Assembly: GCA_002387005.1 (NCBI GenBank)
Contig: DGKN01000189.1
Coordinates: 43,648-49,375, forward strand
DNA from: Propionibacteriaceae bacterium UBA4569
GTDB taxonomy: Bacteria; Actinomycetota; Actinomycetes; Propionibacteriales; Propionibacteriaceae
Direction: 5' to 3'
DNA length: 5,728 bases
Position 1 is the stretch's first letter. Each line of letters opens with the position of its first letter. Under the pieces are notes generated by a model that saw only the letters and a list, made by a program, of their open reading frames with translations, was not told where the DNA came from and did no database searches. A program made the translations under genes and the position numbers. Shown here piece after piece: positions 1 to 5,728 of the stretch.

Positions 1-377
1 GTCGAAGCCACCGGCGGTGAGCAAGTAGGCGTCACAGGTGACGAAGGCGCGATCACCGTGCGACAGCAACGCCATTGCCGTCTCGAGGTAGCGGGGCAAC
101 AGGATGTCGTCCGCGTCACAGAGCGCGATGTAGTCGCCGTGGGAGGCGGCCACGGCGCGGTTACGCGCTGCCGAGACCCCTTCGCCGGTGCTGTGGACGA
201 CCGTCAGCTCGTCCGCGTACAGGTCGAGCAGGGCGCCCGCCCGGTCGGTCGACCCGTCGTTGACCACGACGTGCTCGACGTTCTCCCAGGTCTGGGAGCG
301 AACTCCGTCCAGACAGGAGCCGAGGTACTTCTCGGCATCGCGGGCGGGGGTGATGAGCTGATCAGGGGCTGGTTCAC
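1..377 (-). CDS. Family 2 glycosyltransferase, N-terminal part, with apparent frameshift at codon 8
   Basis: This is a GT-A fold glycosyltransferase that would add a sugar from a nucleotide-sugar donor to a lipid-linked acceptor at the inner membrane face. From 354 down to 1 one open frame reads 118 residues with family hallmarks: ITPARDAEKYLGSCL (first strand and helix), VVVNDGSTD (nucleotide-binding), GVSAARNRAV, and CDADD, which is the DXD-type metal and sugar-nucleotide motif. That frame has no usable start upstream. The GTG at 377 has an ideal AAGGAG site five bases away but is in another frame, reading MNQPLIS for seven codons. Inserting one base between 356 and 357 joins the two as MNQPLISVITPARDAEKYL, exactly what the family expects. 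So the copy is either genuinely frameshifted or carries a sequencing error. It is the last operon gene visible and continues beyond the left edge. Family assignment is firm; donor and acceptor are unknown. Confidence 0.88.
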
Positions 378-382
378 GAGTA

Positions 383-388
383 CTCCTT
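383..388 (-). promoter_or_regulatory. Ribosome binding site of the family 2 glycosyltransferase
   Basis: The minus strand reads AAGGAG, five bases before the GTG at 377-375. It is one of the strongest Shine-Dalgarno matches in the window. It fixes the intended start even though the first seven codons are out of frame with the rest of the domain. Confidence 0.8.
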
Positions 389-427
389 CTGGGGGTGCCA
401 TGGGGGAGGTTTGGTGAAGTGCAGGTT

Positions 428-985
428 TCAGACCCCTTCGGGGGCGCGTTCGCCGAGGACGCGGGCGGGGACGCCGCCGACGATGGCGTTGGCTGCCACC
501 CCGCCGCGGACGACGGCATTGGCGGCGATGACCGCGCCGTTGCCGATCCGGGCCCCGGGCAGGATCACCGCGCCAGCACCGATCCACACGTCGTCCCCGA
601 TCACGACGCCGTCGCCGTCCCAGGGCTGGGAGACGATGGTGCGCTCCGCGAGCGTGCCGTGGTTGGAGCCGACGATCGTGATGTGCTGGCTGATCAGGCA
701 GTCGGCGCCGATGACGATCGGCGCGCCGGCGGTGCGGATGTTGTTGAACTCACCGATGTAGGTGCGCGCGCCGATCTCCAGTCGCGAGCCGGTGAGGCCG
801 CCGCCGTCGGTCACGGCCAGCACCGACGGGCCGAAGATGGCGACTCCGTCGGCCAGGTGCACTCGCGATGCGTCCCCGGCGAAGTGGACGCCGCTGCCGA
901 CCATCGCCCGGCGATTGGTGCGACGCAAGCGTGCCAGCGCGACGGGGCCCTCCAGCAGCGATCGGGCGATGTCCTTGACGATCAT
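428..985 (-). CDS. Hexapeptide-repeat (left-handed beta-helix) O-acyltransferase, WbbJ/CysE-like family
   Basis: This 185-residue protein is a trimeric left-handed beta-helix acyltransferase, probably acetylating a sugar in the polysaccharide or its lipid-linked repeat unit using acetyl-CoA. After a basic N-terminal helix (about 1-30), imperfect hexapeptide coils run from about 30 to 175. Clear ones are LEIGARTYIGEFNNI, IVIGADCLISQHITI, VVIGDDVWIGAGAVILPGA and RIGNGAVIAANAVVRGGV, ending in the typical GVPARVLG. The GSNHG loop near residues 106-110 interrupts the coils, and its His109 (or His101 in SQH) is the likely catalytic base. Length is normal for the family. The ATG at 985 follows a perfect AGGAGG (990-995) by four bases and overlaps the polymerase stop as ATGA, so translation is probably coupled. 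The acyl group and target cannot be read from sequence; a serine acetyltransferase role is unlikely in this context. Confidence 0.9.
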   Translation of the reverse strand: MIVKDIARSLLEGPVALARLRRTNRRAMVGSGVHFAGDASRVHLADGVAIFGPSVLAVTDGGGLTGSRLEIGARTYIGEFNNIRTAGAPIVIGADCLISQHITIVGSNHGTLAERTIVSQPWDGDGVVIGDDVWIGAGAVILPGARIGNGAVIAANAVVRGGVAANAIVGGVPARVLGERAPEGV

Positions 986-2376
986 TGGGCCTCCTGGGTC
1001 TCGAGCCGCGGTGGCTCCGGCTCGGGGACGAGCGGGTCCGTCTCAGGGACGCGCCCGGCGGGGGCGATCAACAGGTGTCGTGACGCGATGCCACAAACCA
1101 GCCAGATCATGTTGTTCGGGAATGGGTAGGGGTTCGGGCTGCCGATCGTGGGCATCAGCCAGACGAACAGCGCACCGATGGAGACGAGCTTCCAGGCCCG
1201 GGCCTCGGCATTGGGCGAGCGGGCAAGCAGCACGGCCACCGGGCCGAGCAGCACGCACAGCCCCCACAGCACCGCGCCCTGGATGCCAGTCTCGGCGGCA
1301 CGGCTGAGGAAGACGTTGTGCACCTCGATGGTGACCGTCGTCAGCGGGATGGTGTCGCCCTGTCGCACCCACTCGACGTTCACGCCGACGAAGTTGCCCC
1401 AGCCGACGCCTGTGAAGGGCTCGGCGGAGATGATCTTGAGGGCGGCCTCGTTGGTGAGCACCCGGTCGTAGATCGAGCGTGAGGTGGTGAGCCGCTCCAC
1501 GAGCATCGGCAGCAGACCGGGAATGGCCACCAGGGCCAAGGCGGTGCCGGCCATTGAGGCGCCGATGATCACCGGCATCCGGCGGCGCAGCTGCGGCACC
1601 AGGACGCCGATCACCAGGGCGCCCGCGAGCAGCGCGATCCACAGCGTGCGGGTCATCGCGAGTGCGTCCCCGATGAAGCCCAGACCCATCGCCCAGTAGC
1701 CCAGCCTCCGCCAGCGTCCCTTCGTCTGGGAGGCCAGCAGGCCACCCATGAAGAAACCCAGTGCGCAGGCCATGCCCATCGGTTCGGACGCCAGGAAGGG
1801 GCCGCGAGCACGGCCGTAGCCGATGCCGACGTCCGGGTCGGCGATGAAGCTCGGAAAGACGATGGGCAGGTGTGCGATCTCCCCGATGGCCGTGATGCCC
1901 CAGTAGACCGTCAGCACGCCGAAGAACTTCAGCAGCAGGAGCCGCCGAGCGCGGGTGGAGAAGACCATCGGGCCGGTGGCGAACATCACCAGCGGCATGA
2001 TGATGCGGTCGATCAGCATGTACGCCTTGTAGGTGTCGCCGATCGCGCCCGTGCTCCACCAGGACCAACACGTGACCAGGGCGGTCAGGAAGCCAGCCAG
2101 ATACACCCAACGCCAGCGCCAGCGCTCCCGGTATGGGTCCAGCAGGAGCAGAACGAGCGTGCCCAGGAAGAGCGGGCGGTCCAGCGACATCGGCAGGTGC
2201 AGCAGCCAGGCATTGCCGCTGAACATGTTGAAGAACAGTGCCGCCAGAAAGGTCCAGACATAGAGCGGGATCGCGCGGTCGGCGCTGTCCTCGCCGAGCG
2301 CCGGGTCAGGCGCACGCAGCGAGGGGGCGGTGGCCGGGGCGGTGACTGCCCGGTGCGCGATCGTCGACACGGTCAA
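982..2376 (-). CDS. O-antigen ligase / Wzy-like polysaccharide polymerase, integral membrane
   Basis: This 464-residue protein has roughly ten to eleven hydrophobic segments and the layout of the O-antigen ligase/polymerase superfamily (Wzy, WaaL, exopolysaccharide polymerases). These enzymes join undecaprenyl-pyrophosphate-linked repeat units, or move chains to an acceptor, on the outer membrane face. Family landmarks are RARGPFLASEP (189-199), an MTRTLWIALLAG segment (241-252), a large extracytoplasmic loop (about 291-352) containing GVGWGNF, and VHNVFLSRAAETG (352-364), whose His353-Asn354 matches the conserved HN of the family. The N-terminus (1-35) and the Pro/Glu-rich C-terminal tail (445-464) are polar and probably cytoplasmic. 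The start is unusual: TTG at 2376 overlaps the Wzz-like stop as TTGA, with GTG two codons later at 2370 as the alternative; there is no ATG nearby. The adjacent chain-length protein favours a polymerase over a ligase, but the two cannot be separated by sequence alone. Confidence 0.87.
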   Translation of the reverse strand: MTVSTIAHRAVTAPATAPSLRAPDPALGEDSADRAIPLYVWTFLAALFFNMFSGNAWLLHLPMSLDRPLFLGTLVLLLLDPYRERWRWRWVYLAGFLTALVTCWSWWSTGAIGDTYKAYMLIDRIIMPLVMFATGPMVFSTRARRLLLLKFFGVLTVYWGITAIGEIAHLPIVFPSFIADPDVGIGYGRARGPFLASEPMGMACALGFFMGGLLASQTKGRWRRLGYWAMGLGFIGDALAMTRTLWIALLAGALVIGVLVPQLRRRMPVIIGASMAGTALALVAIPGLLPMLVERLTTSRSIYDRVLTNEAALKIISAEPFTGVGWGNFVGVNVEWVRQGDTIPLTTVTIEVHNVFLSRAAETGIQGAVLWGLCVLLGPVAVLLARSPNAEARAWKLVSIGALFVWLMPTIGSPNPYPFPNNMIWLVCGIASRHLLIAPAGRVPETDPLVPEPEPPRLETQEAQ

Positions 2377-3248
2377 CGACGCTCACGACGGTCGAGTGCG
2401 ACCGCGGCCAGCAGGGCCAAGGCGGATCCGACGATCAGGCCGAGCAGGCCGTAGCGCTGGATCTGCGACATCCGGTCGTTGGACGACTCCTCGGCCTTGC
2501 GGACGACGACCAGATCAGCCGCCTGGGAGGCGTTGACGAGCTGGTTTTGGTACTTGGCGCCCAGCGCGTTCATGTATTGCAGCTTCTGCGTCTCCAGGGC
2601 CATCGCCTTGGTGACGGCTTCCCGGGCGGTGGTGATCTGCGAGGTCGTGCCGACGGTGCCGGTGGTTGCACCATTGGGCGTCGCGAGCAGCTTGTCGAGC
2701 TGGGCCTGGGCGGTGGTCAGCGCGCTCTTGGCGGCTGCCCACTCGTCGCTGGCCTTGGTGTAGGCAGTGAAGGTGACCTTGGGGTCCAGGTTGGTTCCGT
2801 CGCCGTTCGCGGCCTTGACCAGCTCGTTCGCGGTGGCCTCGGTGGCCTTGGTGACGGCAGCCAGGTTGGTGCCGGTGCCCTCGACCCGGATGATGCTGGA
2901 CTCCGGGATCGGCGAGGCGGCCATGGTGACGCCCTCGGTCTGGTCGTTGCGCAGGCCCTGGTCGTTGATCCAGCGCGCATAGTTGGACGCGAGCTCCTTC
3001 GCCGCGAGGGGGAAGCCAGCGATGGCGCCGGTGCTCAGATCACCCGCCCCGACGGCCACGCGGGCCTCGGCGGTGTAGGTCACGGGCCGTGTGGCGCCCA
3101 GCGCGACACCGGACCCGGTGCCCAGACCCATGATGAGCAGGGCCGGGAGCCAGTGCTTGCGCAGCGACTGCAGCGGACGGCTCACGGCGGCAGCCACGGG
3201 CTCCACCTCGGCGCGCGAGGGGGCCGAAGGGTTCAGGTCGTTGGTCAT
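2373..3248 (-). CDS. Wzz-like chain-length / polysaccharide co-polymerase membrane protein, without kinase domain
   Basis: The protein has 291 residues and two membrane segments, about 34-53 and 266-285, that bracket an extracytoplasmic domain. This is the topology of polysaccharide co-polymerases (Wzz, CapA/YveK type) that set polymer length with a Wzy polymerase. Just after the first segment, RPVTYTAEARVAVG resembles the family's first beta strand. Residues about 125-260 are Ala-, Thr-, Gln- and Lys-rich, mostly helical and probably coiled coil (for example SALTTAQAQLDKLL). The protein ends at LDRRERR right after the second segment, so no fused tyrosine kinase is present, and the Pro-rich motif often found before the second segment is missing. 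The ATG at 3248 has AGGAAG five bases upstream. It lies 30 bases after the WecG-like stop and overlaps the polymerase start, consistent with a working pair. Sequence conservation in this family is weak, so the call rests on topology and context. Confidence 0.8.
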   Translation of the reverse strand: MTNDLNPSAPSRAEVEPVAAAVSRPLQSLRKHWLPALLIMGLGTGSGVALGATRPVTYTAEARVAVGAGDLSTGAIAGFPLAAKELASNYARWINDQGLRNDQTEGVTMAASPIPESSIIRVEGTGTNLAAVTKATEATANELVKAANGDGTNLDPKVTFTAYTKASDEWAAAKSALTTAQAQLDKLLATPNGATTGTVGTTSQITTAREAVTKAMALETQKLQYMNALGAKYQNQLVNASQAADLVVVRKAEESSNDRMSQIQRYGLLGLIVGSALALLAAVALDRRERR

Positions 3249-3278
3249 CGGTGCTTCCTGTGGTGGTCGGACGAGCGG

Positions 3279-4076
3279 TCAGGCAAGGCGGCGCAGCCGC
3301 GAGGCCATCGAACGGCCCAAGAGGCCGATGGTGTAGGGAACGCCATGGCGCAGGTAACGGCCAGCCATCCGGCTGGGCTCCTGCAGCAGCCGGTGCAGCC
3401 ATTCTGCGCCCAGCTTCTGCCACAGGTCGTGGGCCCGCGGGATGTCACCCGCGGCCATGTCCAGCGCCCCGCCGCAACCGATGAACCACGCCTTTGGCAG
3501 GGCCTCGAGCATCTGCAGGGCGATGCGCTCCTGACGCGGGAAGCCCAGCGCCACGAAGACGATGTCGGGACGGGCCTCGGCCACGAGGCGGACGGCCTCG
3601 GCGGCACCGGCCTCGGTCTTGTCGAAGCCCATCTCGGGGCTGTAGGAGCCCACCACCTGCAGGCGCGGGTCTTGCTCGCGCAGCTGCTTGGACGCGCGCT
3701 TGGCGACGCCGGGAGCGGCGCCGAAGAAGAAGACCTTGAGGCCCTCGTCCGCGGCGCGGGCGCTGAGGTCGGGAACCAGTTCGGCACCGGTGACCCGGGC
3801 CGGGAGCGGATCGCCCAGGATCCGGCTTGCCCACACGAGCGGCATGCCGTCGGCGATCACGAGGGCGGAGCCCTCGAGCACGTCCGGGTTGGCGGGCAGT
3901 TGCCGCATGATGTCGGTGTTGACGGTGAGGATGAGTCCGCCCGGGGCATCGGTCTGTATGGACATCGTCACGTGGTCCAGGACGTCCACAACGGTGACGG
4001 CGTCGAAGCGCACACCGTTGATCATCACCTGGTGCCACTGGCTTGCGGGCGCATGGCCCAGCAGGTTCGTTGGCAT
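3279..4076 (-). CDS. WecG/TagA/CpsF-family glycosyltransferase (GT26)
   Basis: This 265-residue protein belongs to the family that includes TagA and WecG, N-acetylmannosaminyl- or ManNAcA-transferases acting on undecaprenyl-pyrophosphate-GlcNAc; other members use different sugars. Motifs appear in the expected order: GVRFDAVTV (21-29), TVNTDI (51-56), VIADGMPLVWASRILG (73-88) with Asp76 matching the proposed catalytic Asp of TagA, RVTGAEL (94-100), KVFFFGAAPGVA (114-125), VALGFPRQE (175-183), and a GALDMAAGDIPRA stretch (203-215) followed by LGAEWLHRLLQEPSR (222-236). The basic, partly hydrophobic C-terminal end (about 240-265) matches the membrane-docking appendage of the family. I chose ATG at 4076 because of GGGGGA six bases upstream and the normal family length. 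A longer frame from 4412 adds only low-complexity residues and overlaps the divergent gene. It is the first gene of the operon, so it probably adds an early sugar; the donor is not determined. Confidence 0.93.
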   Translation of the reverse strand: MPTNLLGHAPASQWHQVMINGVRFDAVTVVDVLDHVTMSIQTDAPGGLILTVNTDIMRQLPANPDVLEGSALVIADGMPLVWASRILGDPLPARVTGAELVPDLSARAADEGLKVFFFGAAPGVAKRASKQLREQDPRLQVVGSYSPEMGFDKTEAGAAEAVRLVAEARPDIVFVALGFPRQERIALQMLEALPKAWFIGCGGALDMAAGDIPRAHDLWQKLGAEWLHRLLQEPSRMAGRYLRHGVPYTIGLLGRSMASRLRRLA

Positions 4077-4078
4077 GT

Positions 4079-4094
4079 AGTTTCCCCCGAAACT
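4079..4094 (-). promoter_or_regulatory. Hairpin covering the ribosome binding site of the WecG-like gene
   Basis: On the minus strand AGTTTC, GGGG, GAAACT forms a perfect 6-bp stem with a 4-base loop. The Shine-Dalgarno GGGGGA (4088-4083) occupies the loop and the first two bases of the 3' arm, and the stem ends two bases before the ATG. Such a stem could modulate initiation on the leader of the whole operon, but A/U pairs make it modest. It could also be an operator on DNA. Function is inferred. Confidence 0.45.
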
Positions 4095-4284
4095 GTCACC
4101 GGCAGACCCCGGTGGACCATTCACAACCATACATAGAGCCCCGGGCCGATCTCCCGACAAGGTCAGCTGGCACTCAGGAAAGACACAAGTGGAAGCCGGG
4201 CTGGACGACGGACGATTGACGCGGAACCAGACGCGGACGAGCCGCGCCCATGCGACAGTGGAGGAGCGGGAGTCCACGCTGGAC

Positions 4285-4290
4285 AAGGGG
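4285..4290 (+). promoter_or_regulatory. Ribosome binding site that fixes the start at 4295
   Basis: AAGGGG is followed by AGAC and then the ATG at 4295. It supports this start over the upstream in-frame ATG at 4250, which has no comparable site and would add only a basic, low-complexity stretch. Confidence 0.65.
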
Positions 4291-4294
4291 AGAC

Positions 4295-5155
4295 ATGGAC
4301 GACGGTGAATGGAAGGGGCCCAGCTACGGGCTGCCCGACTACACGTCTGCGCAGGCGGACGGGGCCCTGGCGCTGCCGGCGGTGGACGTTCCGGAAGTTG
4401 ACAGGGAAGCAACCGCTGCTGTCACGCAACCCAATCGCTCGGAACCACGCCCGGGTCCGGCGGGGGCCCAGGCCCCGCAGCTGGTCGGTGCTCCGGCGGA
4501 GCCGGCTCCCGTGACCCCGGTACCTGCAGCGGCGAGGGTGGAATCCGGCCGCCAGCCCTTCGCTGATTTCCCGAGTGGTCCGGTGCAGACCTCGTCCGGC
4601 TCCTCGGCACCCTTCCTGATGATCGTGGCGGTGGCTGCGGCCGCCATCCTCTTCGCCGCGGTGATCGGCGCGGTCGTGAACTCGGGCATCCGCTCCAGCG
4701 ACGTCCCCGTTGGGGTGGAGACCTCCGTCGAGTACCCCCAGCAGCAATACCCGGACGAGGCTCTCGACCAGCTCGCCGACATCGGTTGGCAGGCCTCGGT
4801 GCCGCAGGGCTGGTATGTCACCTCGTCGCCGGAGGGTCACCTGGCCCTGGAGAACGCGCTGGGGGAGCAGGTCGTGTTCACCTACGGCTTCGACAGCGCC
4901 GACCTGACGCAGGACTGCCGAGACCTTGCTTCCTCGACGGTCGTCGCAGCCACCGACGATCCCGCGGTCAGCCAGACCAAGCTCGGTGGACGCGATGCCG
5001 TGCGGCTCACCGGCGACAACTGGACGGCCCTGTGCTCACGCGATCTCGTCACAGGCCAGGTGCTGGGGATCATCGTCCCGCCGGAGTCGACCTCCCAGCA
5101 TGAATGGATCAGCGGGCTGTTCTCCGCCCTGCAGTCGAGCTGGCGCTGGAGCTGA
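4295..5155 (+). CDS. Unrecognised single-pass membrane protein with extracytoplasmic domain
   Basis: I do not recognise this 286-residue protein. Residues 1-105 are polar and rich in Pro, Ala and Gly, starting with [16 protein letters not shown], and probably form a disordered cytoplasmic tail. One strongly hydrophobic segment (about 106-129) follows. Residues 130-286 would lie outside the membrane: a linker (about 130-160), then a compact domain with [14 protein letters not shown] (162-175), VVFTYGF (193-199) and [12 protein letters not shown] (232-243). The only two cysteines, Cys208 and Cys247, are both in this domain and could form a disulfide. The strand pattern starting with a Pro-Gly-Trp turn faintly recalls LpqN/PsbP-like sandwich domains of actinobacterial surface proteins, a guess only. 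It is divergent from the polysaccharide operon and ends 97 bases before the fumarase, so it may be a separate unit. Codon use and length support a real gene. Confidence 0.85.
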   Translation: MDDGEWKGPSYGLPDYTSAQADGALALPAVDVPEVDREATAAVTQPNRSEPRPGPAGAQAPQLVGAPAEPAPVTPVPAAARVESGRQPFADFPSGPVQTSSGSSAPFLMIVAVAAAAILFAAVIGAVVNSGIRSSDVPVGVETSVEYPQQQYPDEALDQLADIGWQASVPQGWYVTSSPEGHLALENALGEQVVFTYGFDSADLTQDCRDLASSTVVAATDDPAVSQTKLGGRDAVRLTGDNWTALCSRDLVTGQVLGIIVPPESTSQHEWISGLFSALQSSWRWS

Positions 5156-5156
5156 C

Positions 5157-5172
5157 CCGCGCGCGTGCGCGG
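5157..5172 (+). other. Short GC hairpin just after the membrane-protein stop codon
   Basis: CCGCGC, GCGT, GCGCGG forms a perfect 6-bp stem with a 4-base loop, one base after the TGA at 5153-5155. No T-run follows, so it is not a classical Rho-independent terminator. It could weaken read-through or protect the 3' end. Alternating GC sequence in a GC-rich genome can give this by chance. Confidence 0.3.
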
Positions 5173-5241
5173 ATGGTGGCCGTGAAAGACTTCTGGCCAG
5201 AGCCCAATACAGGCCGTCCGGCACGGGAGCCGGCCGCCACC

Positions 5242-5247
5242 AAGGAG
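5242..5247 (+). promoter_or_regulatory. Ribosome binding site of the fumarate hydratase gene
   Basis: AAGGAG lies five bases before the ATG at 5253 and fixes the start. The 97-base gap upstream (5156-5252) may also hold a promoter, but I see no convincing -35/-10 pair in it. Confidence 0.8.
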
Positions 5248-5252
5248 TTGAA

Positions 5253-5728
5253 ATGGCTGAGTTCGCCTACGAGGACATGCTGCCGCTCGGCAAGGACGAG
5301 ACCCCTTATCGCCTGCTGACGACCGACGGCGTGGAGGTGCTGGAGGGCCCGGAGGGACGCACGTTCCTCAAGGTGGCCCCCGAGGCGCTGACGCTGCTCG
5401 CCGAGACGGCCATGCACGACATCGCCCACTACCTGCGCCCGGGGCACCTGTCCCAGCTGCGCAAGATCATGGACGACCCGGAGGCCAGCGCCAACGACAA
5501 GTTCGTCGCGCTAGACCTGCTGAAGAATGCCAACATCGCCGCCGGCGGCGTGCTGCCGATGTGCCAGGACACTGGCACCGCGATCGTGTCAGGCCACCGC
5601 GGCCAGCACGTCCTGACCGAGGGCCCGGACGGCAAGGCGCTGAGCCTGGGCATCTACAACGCCTACACCAAGCTCAACCTGCGCTACTCGCAGAACGCCC
5701 CCATCACGATGTGGGAGGAGAAGAACAC
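5253..5728 (+). CDS. fumA: Class I (iron-sulfur) fumarate hydratase, N-terminal part
   Basis: This is the first 158 residues of a FumA/FumB-type fumarase, a cytoplasmic [4Fe-4S] enzyme interconverting fumarate and L-malate in the TCA cycle or, in reverse, in reductive succinate formation. The sequence follows E. coli FumA closely through [12 protein letters not shown] (39-50), [11 protein letters not shown] (55-65), [17 protein letters not shown] (74-90), [15 protein letters not shown] (98-112) and NLRYSQNAP (142-150). Cys104 in MCQDTGTA corresponds to the first cluster-ligand cysteine of the family. The full enzyme is about 550 residues, so roughly 70 percent, including the other two ligand cysteines, lies beyond the right edge. 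The start is set by AAGGAG and by N-terminal agreement with FumA. It is transcribed away from the polysaccharide genes and is probably unrelated to them. Confidence 0.95.
   Translation, partial: MAEFAYEDMLPLGKDETPYRLLTTDGVEVLEGPEGRTFLKVAPEALTLLAETAMHDIAHYLRPGHLSQLRKIMDDPEASANDKFVALDLLKNANIAAGGVLPMCQDTGTAIVSGHRGQHVLTEGPDGKALSLGIYNAYTKLNLRYSQNAPITMWEEKN

Larger units (their letters stand above)
4077..4294. promoter_or_regulatory. Divergent intergenic region with presumed promoters of both transcription units
   Basis: These 218 bases separate the minus-strand polysaccharide operon from the plus-strand membrane-protein gene, so both promoters should lie here. The best minus-strand candidate is TTGTCG (4160-4155), 17 bases, then TCTATG (4137-4132), with overlapping TATGTA and TATGGT alternatives at 4135-4126. 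It is a weak match. On the plus strand TTGACG (4216-4221) resembles a -35 element but has no convincing -10 at the right distance. The region around 4126-4137 is locally AT-richer than its surroundings, which fits an initiation site. No clear operator is visible apart from the hairpin near 4079-4094. Confidence 0.4.

Noticed and set aside
204..587. A 127-codon minus-strand frame containing the GTG of the family 2 glycosyltransferase
   Set aside because: Only its seven codons from 377 to 357 belong to a real gene. Beyond the apparent frameshift it reads SSPPPAMPRSTS, without any glycosyltransferase motif; the true domain is in the frame starting at 354.
395..1129. A 244-codon plus-strand open frame opposite the acyltransferase
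   Set aside because: It has low-complexity Asp/Ala/Gly/Arg composition, no plausible ribosome site and crosses the boundary between two real genes on the other strand. It is a shadow.
2547..4136. A 529-codon plus-strand open frame antisense to the Wzz-like and WecG-like genes
   Set aside because: Its product is rich in Gly, Arg, His and Val with no domain logic, and it lies exactly opposite two well-supported genes. Long antisense frames of this kind are expected in DNA with strong third-position G/C.
4077..4412. N-terminal extension of the WecG-like protein up to an ATG at 4412
   Set aside because: The extra 112 residues are Pro/Arg/Ser-rich, unlike any family member, and would cover the divergent promoter region and the start of the plus-strand gene. 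The ATG at 4076 has a ribosome site and gives normal length.
4163..4840. A 225-codon minus-strand open frame opposite the membrane-protein gene
   Set aside because: It has an Arg/Gly/His-rich composition and no domain features. The plus-strand frame here has a clear membrane segment, a ribosome site and sensible composition.
5190..5215. Possible fumarase promoter with a CAATAC-like -10 element
   Set aside because: There is no -35-like hexamer at suitable spacing and the match to the -10 consensus is poor.
5212..5235. GC-rich inverted repeats GGCCG/CGGCC and CCGGC/GCCGG upstream of the fumarase
   Set aside because: The two stems overlap and are mutually competing 5-bp matches in very GC-rich sequence, with no T-run. 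They could arise by chance and do not support a riboswitch or terminator call.

Overview
The window is uniformly GC-rich, with strong third-position G/C bias and long open frames in the shadows of the genes. It looks like chromosomal DNA of a high-GC Gram-positive bacterium (Actinomycetota). A class I iron-sulfur fumarase next to a surface-polysaccharide locus would fit a Propionibacteriaceae-like host, but that assignment is only a guess. I see no tRNA, rRNA, CRISPR array, insertion sequence or long repeat.

Positions 1-4076 hold a minus-strand polysaccharide operon, read from right to left. Its genes are a WecG/TagA/CpsF-family glycosyltransferase (3279-4076), a Wzz-like chain-length or co-polymerase membrane protein (2373-3248), an O-antigen ligase/Wzy-like polymerase (982-2376), a left-handed beta-helix acyltransferase (428-985), and a family 2 glycosyltransferase that runs off the left edge (1-377). 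The genes are tightly packed, with gaps of 30 and 50 bases and two 4-base stop/start overlaps, so they are probably co-transcribed and partly translationally coupled. Together they suggest assembly of a lipid-linked repeat unit, its acylation, and its polymerisation with length control at the membrane. The priming transferase, flippase and other transferases must lie elsewhere, probably to the left. The polymer cannot be identified from the sequence.

Positions 4077-4294 are a divergent intergenic region. It should contain the promoters of the minus operon and of the plus-strand gene, although no textbook promoter is visible. A perfect 6-bp inverted repeat places the Shine-Dalgarno sequence of the first operon gene in and beside a hairpin loop.

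Positions 4295-5155 (plus) encode an unrecognised single-pass membrane protein with a Pro/Ala-rich cytoplasmic tail and an extracytoplasmic domain. Positions 5253-5728 (plus) are the first 158 codons of a class I fumarate hydratase, cut by the window edge.

The most notable oddity is an apparent one-base deletion at codon 8 of the family 2 glycosyltransferase. The well-placed start and its ribosome site are in one frame, and the conserved domain is in another. Otherwise this is a recognisable polysaccharide locus beside housekeeping metabolism; I see no convincing undescribed system.
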